This document shows, piece by piece, positions 33,073-42,778 of a stretch of 53,300 bases of DNA. A program made the position numbers and the translations under genes. Within the stretch, counting starts at the first letter, position 1. Every line of letters begins with the position of its first letter. The notes under the pieces are model-generated. The model did no database searches and was not told where the DNA came from. It saw nothing but the letters and a program-made list of their open reading frames with translations. The stretch is from Winogradskyella immobilis. Its GTDB lineage: Bacteria; Bacteroidota; Bacteroidia; Flavobacteriales; Flavobacteriaceae. The stretch covers positions 1-53,300 of the forward strand of contig NZ_JAIQXX010000017.1 in the NCBI RefSeq assembly GCF_021887715.1, given 5' to 3'.

Positions 33073-34527
33073 ATGAAAATGAAAAAACTGTCTTTACGAG
33101 CACGTATTTTTATAGCAATGATACTTCTAGTATTTATTGCATCTGTACTTATTGCGGCTGTAACGATATACCAATATAATGAAGAAGCTACGGACTACCA
33201 TAGAGAACGTTTATTGCGTAAAGAGGCAGCAATACAGCGAAGTATTAATTTAGCGATTAGGAAAACAACATACCCTGTTAGCAAAGAAAATATTCCACTT
33301 ATTTTTAAGACGGAAATTTTTGATATTGCAACCATTCACAAGCTTCAAATTAACTTATACGATTTAGAAGGCGATTTGCTAAAAACATCTAAGGGTATCC
33401 TTTTAGATGATTCTATTAATAATTGCCTTAATGCCGATGTGCTTAATGCATTATCTAACACTGTAGAGCATCGATATGTTATTAAAAATGAAGAAAACGG
33501 ACAGACATTTCAATCGTCATACACTTATATTACAGACGAAAAGTTCAAGAATATAGCCATTTTAAATTTACCTTATTTAGAAGACGATGATTTCTTTAAC
33601 AAAGAACGGAATCAACTGTTAAGACGTTTAGGTTATGCCTATCTGTTTATGATCTTGGCTGCGATTGTATTTGCCTATTTTATATCAAAATATGTAACAC
33701 GGTCATTGAAGACCATTAGTGATAAAATGAATCAGACACGGTTAGAGCGACGCAATAAAAGAATAGAGATAGAATCTTCTAGTCAAGAAATTGCAACGTT
33801 AGTTGATTCTTATAATAGCATGATTGATGAACTTGAAGAGAGTGCCGTACAATTGGCTACAAGTGAGCGAGAACAAGCATGGAGGGAAATGGCAAAACAA
33901 GTGGCACACGAGATTAAAAACCCGTTAACTCCAATGCGTTTGAGTGTGCAAAGTTTTCAACGAAAATTTAATCCTGATGATGAAAACATACATAAAAAAG
34001 TTGAAGAATATAGTAATACTCTAATTCAACAAATAGACACGATGAGCTCTATAGCTTCTGCATTTTCAAACTTTGCAAAAATGCCTGCGCAACAAAGTGA
34101 AGAACTCAACGTCGTTCATATTGTAAAGTTAGCCTTAGATATTTTTAACGAACACTATATTTCTTTTATCACAGAAGAAAAAGAAATTATAGCAAATTTT
34201 GATAGAACTCAACTAATTAGAGTGGTGACAAACTTGGTTAAAAATGGTATTCAAGCTATACCAGAAACATCAGAAAACCCTAAAATAGAAGTCAATGTGT
34301 TTAGTGATGAAACAACTGTAAAAATTACAGTTATGGATAATGGTTCTGGTATTAGTGAAGAGAATAAACCCAAAGTATTTGAACCTAAATTCACAACAAA
34401 ATCTAGTGGTATGGGATTAGGTTTGCCAATGATTAAAAATATTGTGGAAACCTACCAAGGAAGTATTAACTTTACATCTCAATTAGGAGAAGGTACAATC
34501 TTTACGGTAACTTTTCCTAAAGTATAA
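33073..34527 (+). CDS. Orphan membrane sensor histidine kinase with HAMP (NtrY-like)
   Basis: Transmembrane segments at about residues 11-33 and 190-210 flank a periplasmic domain of ~155 residues. A HAMP linker (~210-265) leads to the HisKA motif KQVAHEIKNPLTPMRLS with His279, and an ATPase domain with N box (LVKNGIQAI), G1 (VMDNGSGIS) and G2 (GLGLPMIKNIV). The HEIKNPLTP box is typical of NtrY-like kinases. No response regulator is adjacent, so its partner lies elsewhere. It is followed 55 bp later by an enoyl-CoA hydratase gene on the same strand. Confidence 0.92.
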   Translation: MKMKKLSLRARIFIAMILLVFIASVLIAAVTIYQYNEEATDYHRERLLRKEAAIQRSINLAIRKTTYPVSKENIPLIFKTEIFDIATIHKLQINLYDLEGDLLKTSKGILLDDSINNCLNADVLNALSNTVEHRYVIKNEENGQTFQSSYTYITDEKFKNIAILNLPYLEDDDFFNKERNQLLRRLGYAYLFMILAAIVFAYFISKYVTRSLKTISDKMNQTRLERRNKRIEIESSSQEIATLVDSYNSMIDELEESAVQLATSEREQAWREMAKQVAHEIKNPLTPMRLSVQSFQRKFNPDDENIHKKVEEYSNTLIQQIDTMSSIASAFSNFAKMPAQQSEELNVVHIVKLALDIFNEHYISFITEEKEIIANFDRTQLIRVVTNLVKNGIQAIPETSENPKIEVNVFSDETTVKITVMDNGSGISEENKPKVFEPKFTTKSSGMGLGLPMIKNIVETYQGSINFTSQLGEGTIFTVTFPKV

Positions 34528-34582
34528 TAACAATTAATCAATATGGGTTTCTGTTTTACGGAAATAAAAAAATATTTTTTCA

Positions 34583-35365
34583 ATGATTTACGATAACATT
34601 TTAACAGTTACAGAAAACGGAATCACAACAGTTACAATCAATAGACCTACAAAATTAAATGCATTAAATAGAGCTACTATAAATGAATTAAACGAGGCAT
34701 TTACAGAAGCAGATAAAGATAAAAACACAAAGGTTATTATTGTTACAGGAAGTGGTGATAAAGCATTTGTGGCAGGAGCTGATATTAGTGAATTTGCTGA
34801 TTTTTCTGTAAAACAAGGAGAACAACTTGCAGCTAAAGGACAAGAATTATTATTCGATTTTATTGAGAATTTAAGCACGCCAGTAATTGCAGCCGTAAAT
34901 GGTTTTGCGCTAGGTGGCGGATTAGAGTTGGCAATGGCATGTCATTTTAGATTAGCGAGCTCTAATGCTAAAATGGGATTACCAGAAGTGTCTTTAGGGG
35001 TTATTCCTGGTTATGGAGGTACGCAACGTTTACCGCAATTAGTAGGTAAAGGTCGCGCTATGGAAATGGTAATGACAGCAGGTATGATTGATGCTAACCA
35101 AGCACTGAGTTATGGTTTGGTTAATCATGTTACTGAACTAGCAGATTTAATACCTACTGCTAATAAGATTGCAAGTAAGATTATGCGAAATTCTTCAGTT
35201 GCCATTGGATCTGCGATTAAAGCAGTTAATGCCAACTTTAAAGATGGAGTTAATGGTTATACTACTGAAATTGAAGAATTCGGTAATTGTTTTGGCACTG
35301 CTGATTTTAAAGAAGGCACTACGGCTTTTTTAGAAAAACGTAGAGCGGAGTTTCCAGGAGAGTGA
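34583..35365 (+). CDS. Enoyl-CoA hydratase/isomerase (crotonase) family protein
   Basis: The 260-residue protein has both catalytic glutamates of enoyl-CoA hydratases: Glu115 in LGGGLELAMAC and Glu135 in GLPEVSLGVIPGYGGTQRL. The oxyanion-hole loop is AFVAGADISEF. It hydrates trans-2-enoyl-CoA in fatty-acid or amino-acid degradation in the cytosol. Exact chain length and pathway cannot be assigned. It lies alone after the kinase. Confidence 0.93.
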   Translation: MIYDNILTVTENGITTVTINRPTKLNALNRATINELNEAFTEADKDKNTKVIIVTGSGDKAFVAGADISEFADFSVKQGEQLAAKGQELLFDFIENLSTPVIAAVNGFALGGGLELAMACHFRLASSNAKMGLPEVSLGVIPGYGGTQRLPQLVGKGRAMEMVMTAGMIDANQALSYGLVNHVTELADLIPTANKIASKIMRNSSVAIGSAIKAVNANFKDGVNGYTTEIEEFGNCFGTADFKEGTTAFLEKRRAEFPGE

Positions 35366-35554
35366 TCACTTTTGTAATTGTTTTTTACTAATTATAATGC
35401 TAGTAATAAAAACAACAACTATACAGACTTAACAGAGATGTAATAAGACAAAAAAGAATACAATTCATCATTAGATATTTACAGTTCAAGATGAAATAGT
35501 TTTAATATAAAGCTTGTTGGATTAAATTAGAATCTAATAAAATCACATTAATAT

Positions 35555-36115
35555 ATGAAACTAAAAATCATAGGAATAACGGGACTCATTTTTCTAATAA
35601 TTAATCAGTTATTACTTTTAAAAGGTAACGAGTTTATACAAACACAGCAGCCTATTGATTATGCACATTGGCTGTTACTACTAGGAGTTCTTTTTTCATT
35701 GTCTTTAAACCATGTGTTTTCAGATAATATGTTTAGTAATACAGCGACTATTTTAACTTCTTTAGGAGTAGTTGCTCTTATAGGTCAATCCACTATTGAT
35801 TTTTTATGGTGGAGTTACGGGACAGACTATGCAGGAATGGAAAACTTGATTCGTCAAATTATGAGTAAGCCTTCAATTCGTATCCCCTTTGTAACTATTG
35901 GTCCAGCTTTATTTTATTTAGGATTGGCAGTTCATGCAAGTAAATTAATTAAAAAACAACCTGTAGGGGTTTTTCTCGTGTTTTTAAGTCTTATCACAAA
36001 TGCATTGGGTTCGTTTGCTCTTGATAATAGGATATTAGTTGTTGTGGGACATATTTTACTTGCTTTAGGAATAAGCTTACTTCTTTTTAGAAAAGAGGTG
36101 TCTAATCCAAAATAA
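35555..36115 (+). CDS. Hypothetical integral membrane protein (186 aa)
   Basis: Five to six hydrophobic helices cover nearly the whole length (for example GLIFLIINQLLLL, WLLLLGVLFSLSL, FVTIGPALFYLGLAVHA, GHILLALGISLLLF). There is no recognisable family or catalytic motif. A short basic segment (SKLIKKQP) separates the third-last and later spans. It stands alone between the crotonase and the radical SAM gene. Confidence 0.7.
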   Translation: MKLKIIGITGLIFLIINQLLLLKGNEFIQTQQPIDYAHWLLLLGVLFSLSLNHVFSDNMFSNTATILTSLGVVALIGQSTIDFLWWSYGTDYAGMENLIRQIMSKPSIRIPFVTIGPALFYLGLAVHASKLIKKQPVGVFLVFLSLITNALGSFALDNRILVVVGHILLALGISLLLFRKEVSNPK

Positions 36116-36233
36116 CACAATTCTTCCTACAAAACTTGTGAATAACCAAATCCGTTATTAACACTATTTAGAACTAATAATAGGTAATTTTAAAGTCCTA
36201 CTTTTTCAAGTTTCACTTTTTAATTGTCCATTT

Positions 36234-37307
36234 ATGAGCTCAAAATCTATAATTAAGGGTCGTGGTGCCCAACAGAACGTCCACAATCGTTTTTTTGAAT
36301 TGTCTTACGAAATGCGCGATGATTTTTTAGAATATTGCCAAAAAGAAGGAGAACTTGCCGATAAAAATAAAACGCTATACTTACCTGTTTTTCCAAAAAC
36401 AATTGTCAATAAAGTAACGAGTCCAGATGTTGGTATGGCGTATTCTATGAATATGTATCAAGGCTGCGAACATGGGTGTATTTACTGTTATGCACGTAAT
36501 AGCCATGAGTATTGGGGCTATAGTGCAGGACTAGATTTTGAGCGACGCATACTTGTAAAAAAAGATGCACCAAAACTTTTAGAAGCATTTTTGAAAAAGA
36601 AGACTTGGAAAGCGTATCCGATTGTTATGTCTGGAAATACCGATTGTTACCAACCTGCCGAAAAACAGTTTCAAATTACGAGACAATGTTTGGAAGTGTT
36701 TTTAAAATACAAACACCCAGTTGGTATTATTACAAAAAATGCGCTTATTCTTAGAGATTTAGACCTTTTAAAAGCATTAGCTAAAGAGAATCTTATAGGC
36801 GTTAATATATCTATCACTTCATTATCTGAAACAACCAGACGTGTTTTAGAACCACGTACAGCAACTATTAAAAAACGATTAGAAACGGTAAAAATTTTAA
36901 GTGAAAACGGCATTCCTGTTAATGTGATGTTAGCGCCTATTATTCCGTCAATTAATAGTCATGAAATTTTACCATTAGCAAAAACGGTTGCTGAACACGG
37001 AGCATTATCTATTGCACATACTATTGTACGATTAAATGGTGCCATTGGCGAAATTTTTACAGATTGGGTTAGAAAAACTATGCCCGACCGTGCAGATAAA
37101 GTACTACATCAAATAGAAGATTGCCATGGAGGAACACTTAATGAAAGTCGTTACGGAAAACGCATGCGAGGAGAAGGAAAAATAGCAGAACAAATTAACA
37201 CTATGGTTCGTCTAGCAAGATCAAAATACTTTAAAGGAAAACAAATGCCTAAACTAAATTGCGATTTGCATGAGCAGTATAAAACAGGACAGATGCGGTT
37301 GTTTTGA
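36234..37307 (+). CDS. PA0069-family radical SAM protein (SPL-like)
   Basis: The 357-residue protein has the 4Fe-4S motif C78-x3-C82-x2-C85 in YQGCEHGCIYCYARNSHEYW. GMAYSMNMYQ, MSGNTDCYQPAEK and GVNISITSLSETTRRVLEPRT are typical of the Rv2578c/PA0069 group related to spore photoproduct lyase. It presumably generates a 5'-deoxyadenosyl radical; the substrate is unknown. The gene ends convergent with the HD hydrolase gene. Confidence 0.88.
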   Translation: MSSKSIIKGRGAQQNVHNRFFELSYEMRDDFLEYCQKEGELADKNKTLYLPVFPKTIVNKVTSPDVGMAYSMNMYQGCEHGCIYCYARNSHEYWGYSAGLDFERRILVKKDAPKLLEAFLKKKTWKAYPIVMSGNTDCYQPAEKQFQITRQCLEVFLKYKHPVGIITKNALILRDLDLLKALAKENLIGVNISITSLSETTRRVLEPRTATIKKRLETVKILSENGIPVNVMLAPIIPSINSHEILPLAKTVAEHGALSIAHTIVRLNGAIGEIFTDWVRKTMPDRADKVLHQIEDCHGGTLNESRYGKRMRGEGKIAEQINTMVRLARSKYFKGKQMPKLNCDLHEQYKTGQMRLF

Positions 37308-37355
37308 TTTATCTGATTGAAAGCCTTAATAGAACGGTATTTAAATTTTCATATA

Positions 37356-37381
37356 TCATTCATAGCAAAGCGAAGAATCTT
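37356..37381. repeat. Degenerate REP-like element between convergent genes
   Basis: TCATTCATAGCAAAGCGAAG followed by AATCTT resembles, with mismatches, the AAGCGAAGnAATCTT repeats scattered in many flavobacterial genomes. Only one copy is visible here, so assignment is tentative. Confidence 0.3.
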
Positions 37382-37410
37382 AATATACTTTCTTCCTGAA
37401 AAATGAGAAA

Positions 37411-38067
37411 CTACTTTTCACCATTCCACTCAGCATAAAACTGTTTAAGATAATCTTCCATAAACTCATGACGCTTTTCAGCAATTCGTTTTCCAGTTTT
37501 AGTGTTCATTTGGTCTTTAATTAACAATAACTTTTCGTAAAAATGATTGATTGTTGGCGCTTTAGATGCCTTGTACTCGGTTTTACTCATGTTGAGGTTT
37601 GGAACAATTTCAGGATTATAAAGCGCTCTATTTTTAAACCCGCCATAATTAAAACAACGTGCAATACCTATAGCTCCAATGGCATCTAATCGATCGGCAT
37701 CTTGTACGACTTGCAATTCTAAAGAGGTAAATTTATCCTCTGAGTCTAAAGAGTTTTTAAAAGACATATTTTCTATAATAGCAACCACATGCTCTATAAT
37801 TAAGCTATCTACATTTTGTTTAAACAAGAATTTACGTGCTATTGTTGGACCTACAGTTTCATCACCATCATGAAATTTACTATCAGCAATATCATGCAGT
37901 AGAGCAGCAAGTGAAACAATTTCTATATCTACGTTTTCGTTTTCAGAAATAAGTAAAGCATTATTAAATACTCTTAGAGTATGAAACCAATCATGACCAC
38001 CTTCAGCATCTTTTAATGCGTTTTTCACAAAAGTTTTAGTGTGCTCTATGATAGAAATGCGTTCCAT
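37411..38067 (-). CDS. HD-domain phosphohydrolase
   Basis: The 218-residue protein has the HD metal-binding set: His25/His29 in GGHDWFHTLRV, His58-Asp59 in LLHDIADSKF and a late Asp in VQDADRLDAIGAIG. It resembles the YedJ-type uncharacterised phosphohydrolases that act on nucleotides. It is the last gene of a minus-strand set (plsC-like, desaturase, HD), with a 13-bp gap to the desaturase. Confidence 0.88.
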   Translation of the reverse strand: MERISIIEHTKTFVKNALKDAEGGHDWFHTLRVFNNALLISENENVDIEIVSLAALLHDIADSKFHDGDETVGPTIARKFLFKQNVDSLIIEHVVAIIENMSFKNSLDSEDKFTSLELQVVQDADRLDAIGAIGIARCFNYGGFKNRALYNPEIVPNLNMSKTEYKASKAPTINHFYEKLLLIKDQMNTKTGKRIAEKRHEFMEDYLKQFYAEWNGEK

Positions 38068-38080
38068 TTATCATTGACTA

Positions 38081-39064
38081 TTAAGGATTCACCCATTTAA
38101 ATTGAAATGAATTGTCTGGAATAACTAATCGATCTGCTAAACGCAACATACGTGAAGGCAATTTCATTAAATAATCTCTTGCTTTTTCTGCTTCTTCATT
38201 AAGATTGTTAATATTGCTAATATCCCAACGGTCAATAAGTTTTTGTAAAATCTCTATATAATCTAAAGAGGTATAAACTCCAATACGTTGTGCGGTATTA
38301 GAAAACTCTTCAAAAGCAGTACTAATTTTATTGCCAGATTCTCTTAAAAAATGAGCAGGCATGGCTATTTTTTGTTTCATCATATAATGAAAAGCCATCA
38401 TCATTTGATTCGGATCTACAGTAAAAATACGTTCTACAAATTCTGAATATGCATGGTGGTGACGCATCTCATCTCCAGAAATAATTTTACACATTTTAGC
38501 CAATTGTTTATTGTCTTTTTCTTTAGCCATTTTAGCAACACGGTTATGAGAAATATAAGTGGCTAACTCCTGAAAACTTGTATATACAAAGTTTTTATAA
38601 GGATCTCTGTCGGTACCGATATCAAAACCATCAGCAATAAGATATTGAGTGGTTTTTTCAATTTCCTTCATGTTAACTCTACCTGATAAATACAAGTATT
38701 TATTAAGCACATCACCATGTCTGTTCTCTTCAGCGGTCCAATGTTTTACCCATTTACTCCAGCTATTACCGCCATTATCAACTTGGTTTACACCTTCAAC
38801 ATCCATTAACCAAGATTCGTAAGTCGGTAAAGCTTCTTCAGTAATCATATCTCCAACTAAAACGACCCAAAAATCATACGGTAATTCTTTAGACAATTCT
38901 CTAATTTCTTTTACCTCTTCTGTAAACGTATCTTTTTCAGAATTTGGTAAAAAATCAGTAGGTTGCCAGATTTTTTCAATAGGAATTAAATATTTTTCAA
39001 TTAAGCCATCAACATCTTTTTCGAGATGTTGCATAACTTCTAAACGAACATTTTTTAAGGACAT
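38081..39064 (-). CDS. Acyl-ACP desaturase (soluble di-iron)
   Basis: The 327-residue protein carries the two ferritin-like di-iron motifs EENRH (E113, H116) and DEMRHH (E199, H202), as in plant stearoyl-ACP desaturases (FA_desaturase_2). FWVVLVGDMITEEALPTYE and MPAHFLRESG are also family hallmarks. It introduces a cis double bond into acyl-ACP using O2, tuning membrane fluidity. The gene lies 9 bp downstream of the plsC-like gene. Confidence 0.93.
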   Translation of the reverse strand: MSLKNVRLEVMQHLEKDVDGLIEKYLIPIEKIWQPTDFLPNSEKDTFTEEVKEIRELSKELPYDFWVVLVGDMITEEALPTYESWLMDVEGVNQVDNGGNSWSKWVKHWTAEENRHGDVLNKYLYLSGRVNMKEIEKTTQYLIADGFDIGTDRDPYKNFVYTSFQELATYISHNRVAKMAKEKDNKQLAKMCKIISGDEMRHHHAYSEFVERIFTVDPNQMMMAFHYMMKQKIAMPAHFLRESGNKISTAFEEFSNTAQRIGVYTSLDYIEILQKLIDRWDISNINNLNEEAEKARDYLMKLPSRMLRLADRLVIPDNSFQFKWVNP

Positions 39065-39073
39065 AAATAGGTT

Positions 39074-39811
39074 TTAGTACTGAATATCTTCAGTGATGGT
39101 TTTTTCAACAAGGTTTGCTAACTCTTGCGGGTCAGCAAAGGTATCAATTTTAATAGGGGAATGCACTTTAAATTTCACATGTACACCAATTCCCATCGGA
39201 AACTTGCCATAACGAAGTAATTTCCATGAATTATTAATAGTAATTGGCACAACATAAGCATTAGGAATGCCTTTAAAAAGTGTAATTAAACCTTTGTTTT
39301 GAAACTTTTTAGGAGCGCCATCTTTGCTTCGAGTTCCTTCAGGAAAAATAACGGCAGCTCTATTGGTTGAAGCAATATATTTTGAAAATTTACTAATCGC
39401 CACAATAGCTTGCCTTGGGTTTTTTCTATCAATCAGTACCGAACCTCCATGGCGTAGATTGTAAGACACACTCGGAATCCCTTTTCCTAATTCTTTTTTA
39501 CTTACAAATTTAATATGATGCTTGCGCATGTACCACATTATTGGCGAAATGTCATACATACTTTGATGATTAGAGACTACAATTAAAGAATGCTCTGTAG
39601 AGATACTATGCGGATTGTTAAATGTAATGCGCGTACCAAGAACATTAAGGCAGCGAATTAAGAAAAACTGTAAAGCATCTACACTAATTTTATGCGCTTT
39701 ATATCCAAAAACATTAAAACAAAACCATTGGATAGGATGAAAGATGACTAAGGTTAAGCCAAAGCATAGAAAGTAAATAACAGTTAGTGGATAAGCAATT
39801 AGTTTTACCAT
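39074..39811 (-). CDS. plsC: 1-acyl-sn-glycerol-3-phosphate acyltransferase (PlsC family)
   Basis: The 245-residue protein has an N-terminal membrane segment, the catalytic NHQSMYD motif (H82-x4-D87) and the phosphate-binding FPEGTRSKDG block. It acylates lysophosphatidic acid to phosphatidic acid at the inner membrane. It is the first of a three-gene set with the acyl-ACP desaturase and HD hydrolase, which together suit glycerophospholipid synthesis and remodelling. Confidence 0.92.
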   Translation of the reverse strand: MVKLIAYPLTVIYFLCFGLTLVIFHPIQWFCFNVFGYKAHKISVDALQFFLIRCLNVLGTRITFNNPHSISTEHSLIVVSNHQSMYDISPIMWYMRKHHIKFVSKKELGKGIPSVSYNLRHGGSVLIDRKNPRQAIVAISKFSKYIASTNRAAVIFPEGTRSKDGAPKKFQNKGLITLFKGIPNAYVVPITINNSWKLLRYGKFPMGIGVHVKFKVHSPIKIDTFADPQELANLVEKTITEDIQY

Positions 39812-39825
39812 GCCGTAAAATTAAA

Positions 39826-39849
39826 AAACCACGATAAAAACCGTGGTTT
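39826..39849 (-). terminator. Terminator after the bacilliredoxin gene
   Basis: AAACCACG and CGTGGTTT form a perfect 8-bp stem with an 8-nt loop. A T-run follows on the minus strand (GGTTTTTTAATTTT). It sits 34 bp beyond the stop of the gene ending at 39884. Confidence 0.8.
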
Positions 39850-39883
39850 AATTCTTTAAAAATTAAGATATTTTCTTATTTTT

Positions 39884-40294
39884 TTAGCAATACTCGTTAT
39901 AAGCATCAGTAAGGTTTTCTGCAATTAATTCTGCAGGACGACCTTCAATATGATGACGCTCTAACATATGTACTAACTCTCCATCTTTAAATAAAGCAAT
40001 GCTCGGTGAGCTTGGAGGAAAAGGAATCATATGTTGTCTTGCTTGGTTTGTAGCTTCAGTATCTACACCTGCAAAAACAGTGACTAAATTTGTAGGACGT
40101 TTTGCATTTTCTAAACTCATACGAGCTCCTGGTCTAGCATTTGCGGCAGCACATCCACAAACAGAGTTTACAACAACTAAAGTTGTTCCTTCTTTTGCAA
40201 TGGCATTATCTACAGCATCTGTTGTCTGTAATTCTTCAAAACCTACGTTAGTTAAATCTTCGCGCATTGGTTTTACTAATTCTGCTGGATACAT
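39884..40294 (-). CDS. BrxA/BrxB-family bacilliredoxin
   Basis: The 136-residue protein has the CGC active site (Cys46 and Cys48 in VVNSVCGCAAANARPG) and the conserved ends MYPAELVKPMREDL and HHIEGRPAEL. BrxA/B proteins reverse bacillithiol mixed disulfides on proteins, which implies a bacillithiol-using cell. A -7 box TATCTTTG lies 33 bp upstream (40328-40335, minus strand). Thioredoxin-fold function is well supported; the thiol cofactor is inferred from the family. Confidence 0.93.
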   Translation of the reverse strand: MYPAELVKPMREDLTNVGFEELQTTDAVDNAIAKEGTTLVVVNSVCGCAAANARPGARMSLENAKRPTNLVTVFAGVDTEATNQARQHMIPFPPSSPSIALFKDGELVHMLERHHIEGRPAELIAENLTDAYNEYC

Positions 40295-40327
40295 ATTTTT
40301 ATTTTTTTATAATCATGTTTAATGATG

Positions 40328-40335
40328 CAAAGATA
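40328..40335 (-). promoter_or_regulatory. -7 box TATCTTTG of the bacilliredoxin gene
   Basis: An exact TAnnTTTG match on the minus strand (plus-strand CAAAGATA), 33 bp before the start codon. Confidence 0.5.
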
Positions 40336-40490
40336 TGTAAAAATTAGACCTTAATGCTATGAGTTTAGTTAACAGTTTAAATGGTATCATTAGTGTTTTC
40401 TATTGATTTTTAAACATTAAAAAAGTAACAAAATTCAAAAATACAGACTAACATAGTATATTTACACATTGATAAAAAATCGGTAAAAGA

Positions 40491-41279
40491 ATGAGTTTTT
40501 CAAAATGGATAGGAGCGGCATTAGGTTGGTCGTTTGGTGGGCCAATTGGTGCTATAATTGGTATGGCATTAGGTAGTTTTGTGGATAATGCTACAGATAA
40601 TAAAGGTCCATTAATTGGTGAACGTCAAACAGGGAGATCTAGACAACGAACAAGACAATCTCATCCGTATAATAGGCCACAGAAACGTCCTAGAACACAG
40701 TCTGGCGACTTTGAAGTTAGCCTACTTATTTTAGCATCTATAATTATTAAAGCCGATGGTAAACAAGATCAACGCGAACTCGATTTTGTACGTCAACAGT
40801 TTACCAACATGTATGGCAAAGAGCGTGCTAATCATGCTTTTGAGTTATTTAAGCGTGTAAGTAAGCAGAATGTTTCTATGCGTCAGGTTTGTATGCAAAT
40901 AAAACAAATGATGGATCACGCATCGCGTTTGCAATTGCTTCACTTTTTGTTTGGGATAGCTAAAGCTGATGGTATTGTTACAGAAGATGAGTTACGCCAA
41001 ATCTATACCATGTCTGGTTACTTAGGTATTAATAATAGAGATTATGAGAGTATTAAAGCCATGTTTTATAGCAGTATTAATAATGCGTATAAGGTTTTAG
41101 AAATTGATAAATCGGTTTCTGATGATGAGGTGAAGAAAGCATATCGAAAGATGGCTAAGAAATATCATCCAGATCGTTTAGGCCATTTAGGAGAAGAACA
41201 TCAAGAAGGAGCAGAAGCCAAGTTTAGGCAGGTACAAGAAGCCTATGAGCATATACAAAAAGAGCGCGGATTTAAGTAA
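40491..41279 (+). CDS. TerB plus DnaJ-domain protein (DjlA-like)
   Basis: The 262-residue protein starts with a Gly-rich hydrophobic segment ([22 protein letters not shown], a glycine-zipper-like anchor). A TerB-like helical domain follows (residues ~72-190, [15 protein letters not shown] and [15 protein letters not shown]), then a C-terminal J domain with HPD at 226-228. This is the DjlA arrangement, a membrane-associated DnaK co-chaperone. A near -7 box (TATATTTA, 40457-40464) lies upstream. It ends convergent with a small membrane gene. Confidence 0.9.
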   Translation: MSFSKWIGAALGWSFGGPIGAIIGMALGSFVDNATDNKGPLIGERQTGRSRQRTRQSHPYNRPQKRPRTQSGDFEVSLLILASIIIKADGKQDQRELDFVRQQFTNMYGKERANHAFELFKRVSKQNVSMRQVCMQIKQMMDHASRLQLLHFLFGIAKADGIVTEDELRQIYTMSGYLGINNRDYESIKAMFYSSINNAYKVLEIDKSVSDDEVKKAYRKMAKKYHPDRLGHLGEEHQEGAEAKFRQVQEAYEHIQKERGFK

Positions 41280-41281
41280 AC

Positions 41282-41431
41282 TTAAGGTTTACCATTTTTA
41301 TCTTTTCGTTGCTTTTCTATATATTTAAAATAACGTTGTGTTTTATACTTTCTATAAAGCAAAGCAAATAGGGCGATTAACCCTAAGATCATCAATCCGA
41401 TCTTTCCTGTTAGGTAATCAAATAGTTCCAT
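41282..41431 (-). CDS. Small single-span membrane protein (49 aa)
   Basis: The frame MELFDYLTGKIGLMILGLIA continues LFALLYRKYKTQ and ends KDKNGKP. It has one hydrophobic helix (residues ~10-26) and a strongly basic tail. It is 2 bp from the convergent DjlA-like gene stop. No family was recognised, but composition, ATG start and clean termination support a real small gene. Confidence 0.6.
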   Translation of the reverse strand: MELFDYLTGKIGLMILGLIALFALLYRKYKTQRYFKYIEKQRKDKNGKP

Positions 41432-41468
41432 AATACAATATTATAAAAAATAATAGTCGAGATTAGAG

Positions 41469-41486
41469 AAAAAGCCTTGCTTTTTT
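41469..41486. terminator. Short bidirectional hairpin with T-run
   Basis: AAAAAGC-CTT-GCTTTTTT, a 7-bp stem with 3-nt loop and T-run. It lies between the metal ABC operon end and the small membrane gene and may back up the terminator at 41572. Confidence 0.5.
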
Positions 41487-41571
41487 AATTTAGACATTAA
41501 GTTTCGATATGTTTGAGTATTAGCTATTAAACTAACAGGGACAAAAATAGATCCTAAAATAATTAAAACTA

Positions 41572-41592
41572 AAACTCTTTTAGGTAGAGTTT
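41572..41592 (-). terminator. Terminator of the metal ABC operon
   Basis: AAACTCT and AGAGTTT form a 7-bp stem around a 7-nt loop, followed on the minus strand by TTAGTTTTAATTATTTT. It lies 26 bp beyond the stop of the last permease gene. Confidence 0.65.
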
Positions 41593-41617
41593 ACTATGTG
41601 CTAATTGTGCTAGATAA

Positions 41618-42778
41618 TTACCCTCTAAACAAAAAGAAATCATCTTTCATGTCTTCGATTTGAGTATCTTCATTAGTAATGATATAATCGATGGCTTTAG
41701 AGGTAAATTCGTTCCCTTTTTCAGTTAATGAAACAATGTTTTCAGTGATAGAAATCATATTATTTTTTTGTGCCAATTCTAAAACACTTTTAGAACGAAC
41801 TTTTTGCCAGTTAATGTGTTCGTTGAGATGATTAACATGGCGTTCTTCTTCCTCATTATGGTTTTTTAAATGTAATAAAAATGTTAATAAAGAAACCTCT
41901 ATACGTTGTTGTTTTTCTCTATACAACACAGCAATAATGCCTTTGCTAGGCGCAAATAGATAGACCATTAAAAACAGTAATCCAAGAACTGTAGTAATAG
42001 AACCCGCAATAGACGCATCTAGCCAATGCGCAACCCAATACCCAAGTATAGCACTAAACACACCAAACCCAATGGCTAATCCTAACATTTTCTTTAAATC
42101 AGTAGTTAATAGATAGGCAGTCGCTGCTGGAGCAATCATTAAAGCTACAACCAGTATAGCACCTACAGCATCAAAAGCACCAACAGTAGTTACAGACGAA
42201 ACAGACATTAAACCGTAATGCAGTATCACGGGAGAAAACCCTAAAGAAGCTGCTAATCCTTTATCAAACGTACTCACTTTAAGTTCTTTAAAAAAGGCAA
42301 ATAATAAAGTTATTGTTACTAATAGTATACAGCCAATAATCCATAGAGATTTCGGCCCTATGTCTGTGCCTCCAATAACTAAACGATCAAAAGGTGCAAA
42401 AGCCAATTCGCCTAATAATACCGCATCGACATCTAAATGCACATCATTGGCATTTTTTGCAATAAGAATAACACCAATACTAAACAATGCAGGAAATACC
42501 AAGCCAATAGCAGTGTCTTCTTTTACCAATCCTGTTTTTTGAATGTATTCCACAAGAACAACAGTAATGATGCCTGTTAATGCAGCTAGTAAAATTAGTA
42601 CTGGAGAATTTAAATCGTGAGTAATGAAAAATCCAACCACAATCCCTGGTAATATAGAATGGCTAATAGCATCACTAATCATTGCCATTTTACGGAGTAC
42701 TAAAAACGTACCAGGAATAGCACAGGCAATGGCTACCAAACTCGCTATTATTTGTATTTCTATTTGTGCGCTACTCAT
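41618..42778 (-). CDS. Metal ABC transporter permease with C-terminal winged-helix extension (TroD/ZnuB-like)
   Basis: The 386-residue protein has eight or so hydrophobic spans (residues ~1-285), with FLVLRKMAMISDAISHSILPGIVVGF as in ABC-3 family Mn/Zn permeases and TVGAFDAVGAILVVALMIAPAATAYLLT. Canonical permeases end near residue 280. Here ~100 extra cytosolic residues resemble a DtxR-type winged helix (ELAQKNNMISITENIVSLTEKGNEF). It overlaps the upstream permease gene by 8 bp. With the neighbour it forms the heterodimeric pore of the Tro/Mnt-like importer. Confidence 0.88.
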   Translation of the reverse strand: MSSAQIEIQIIASLVAIACAIPGTFLVLRKMAMISDAISHSILPGIVVGFFITHDLNSPVLILLAALTGIITVVLVEYIQKTGLVKEDTAIGLVFPALFSIGVILIAKNANDVHLDVDAVLLGELAFAPFDRLVIGGTDIGPKSLWIIGCILLVTITLLFAFFKELKVSTFDKGLAASLGFSPVILHYGLMSVSSVTTVGAFDAVGAILVVALMIAPAATAYLLTTDLKKMLGLAIGFGVFSAILGYWVAHWLDASIAGSITTVLGLLFLMVYLFAPSKGIIAVLYREKQQRIEVSLLTFLLHLKNHNEEEERHVNHLNEHINWQKVRSKSVLELAQKNNMISITENIVSLTEKGNEFTSKAIDYIITNEDTQIEDMKDDFFLFRG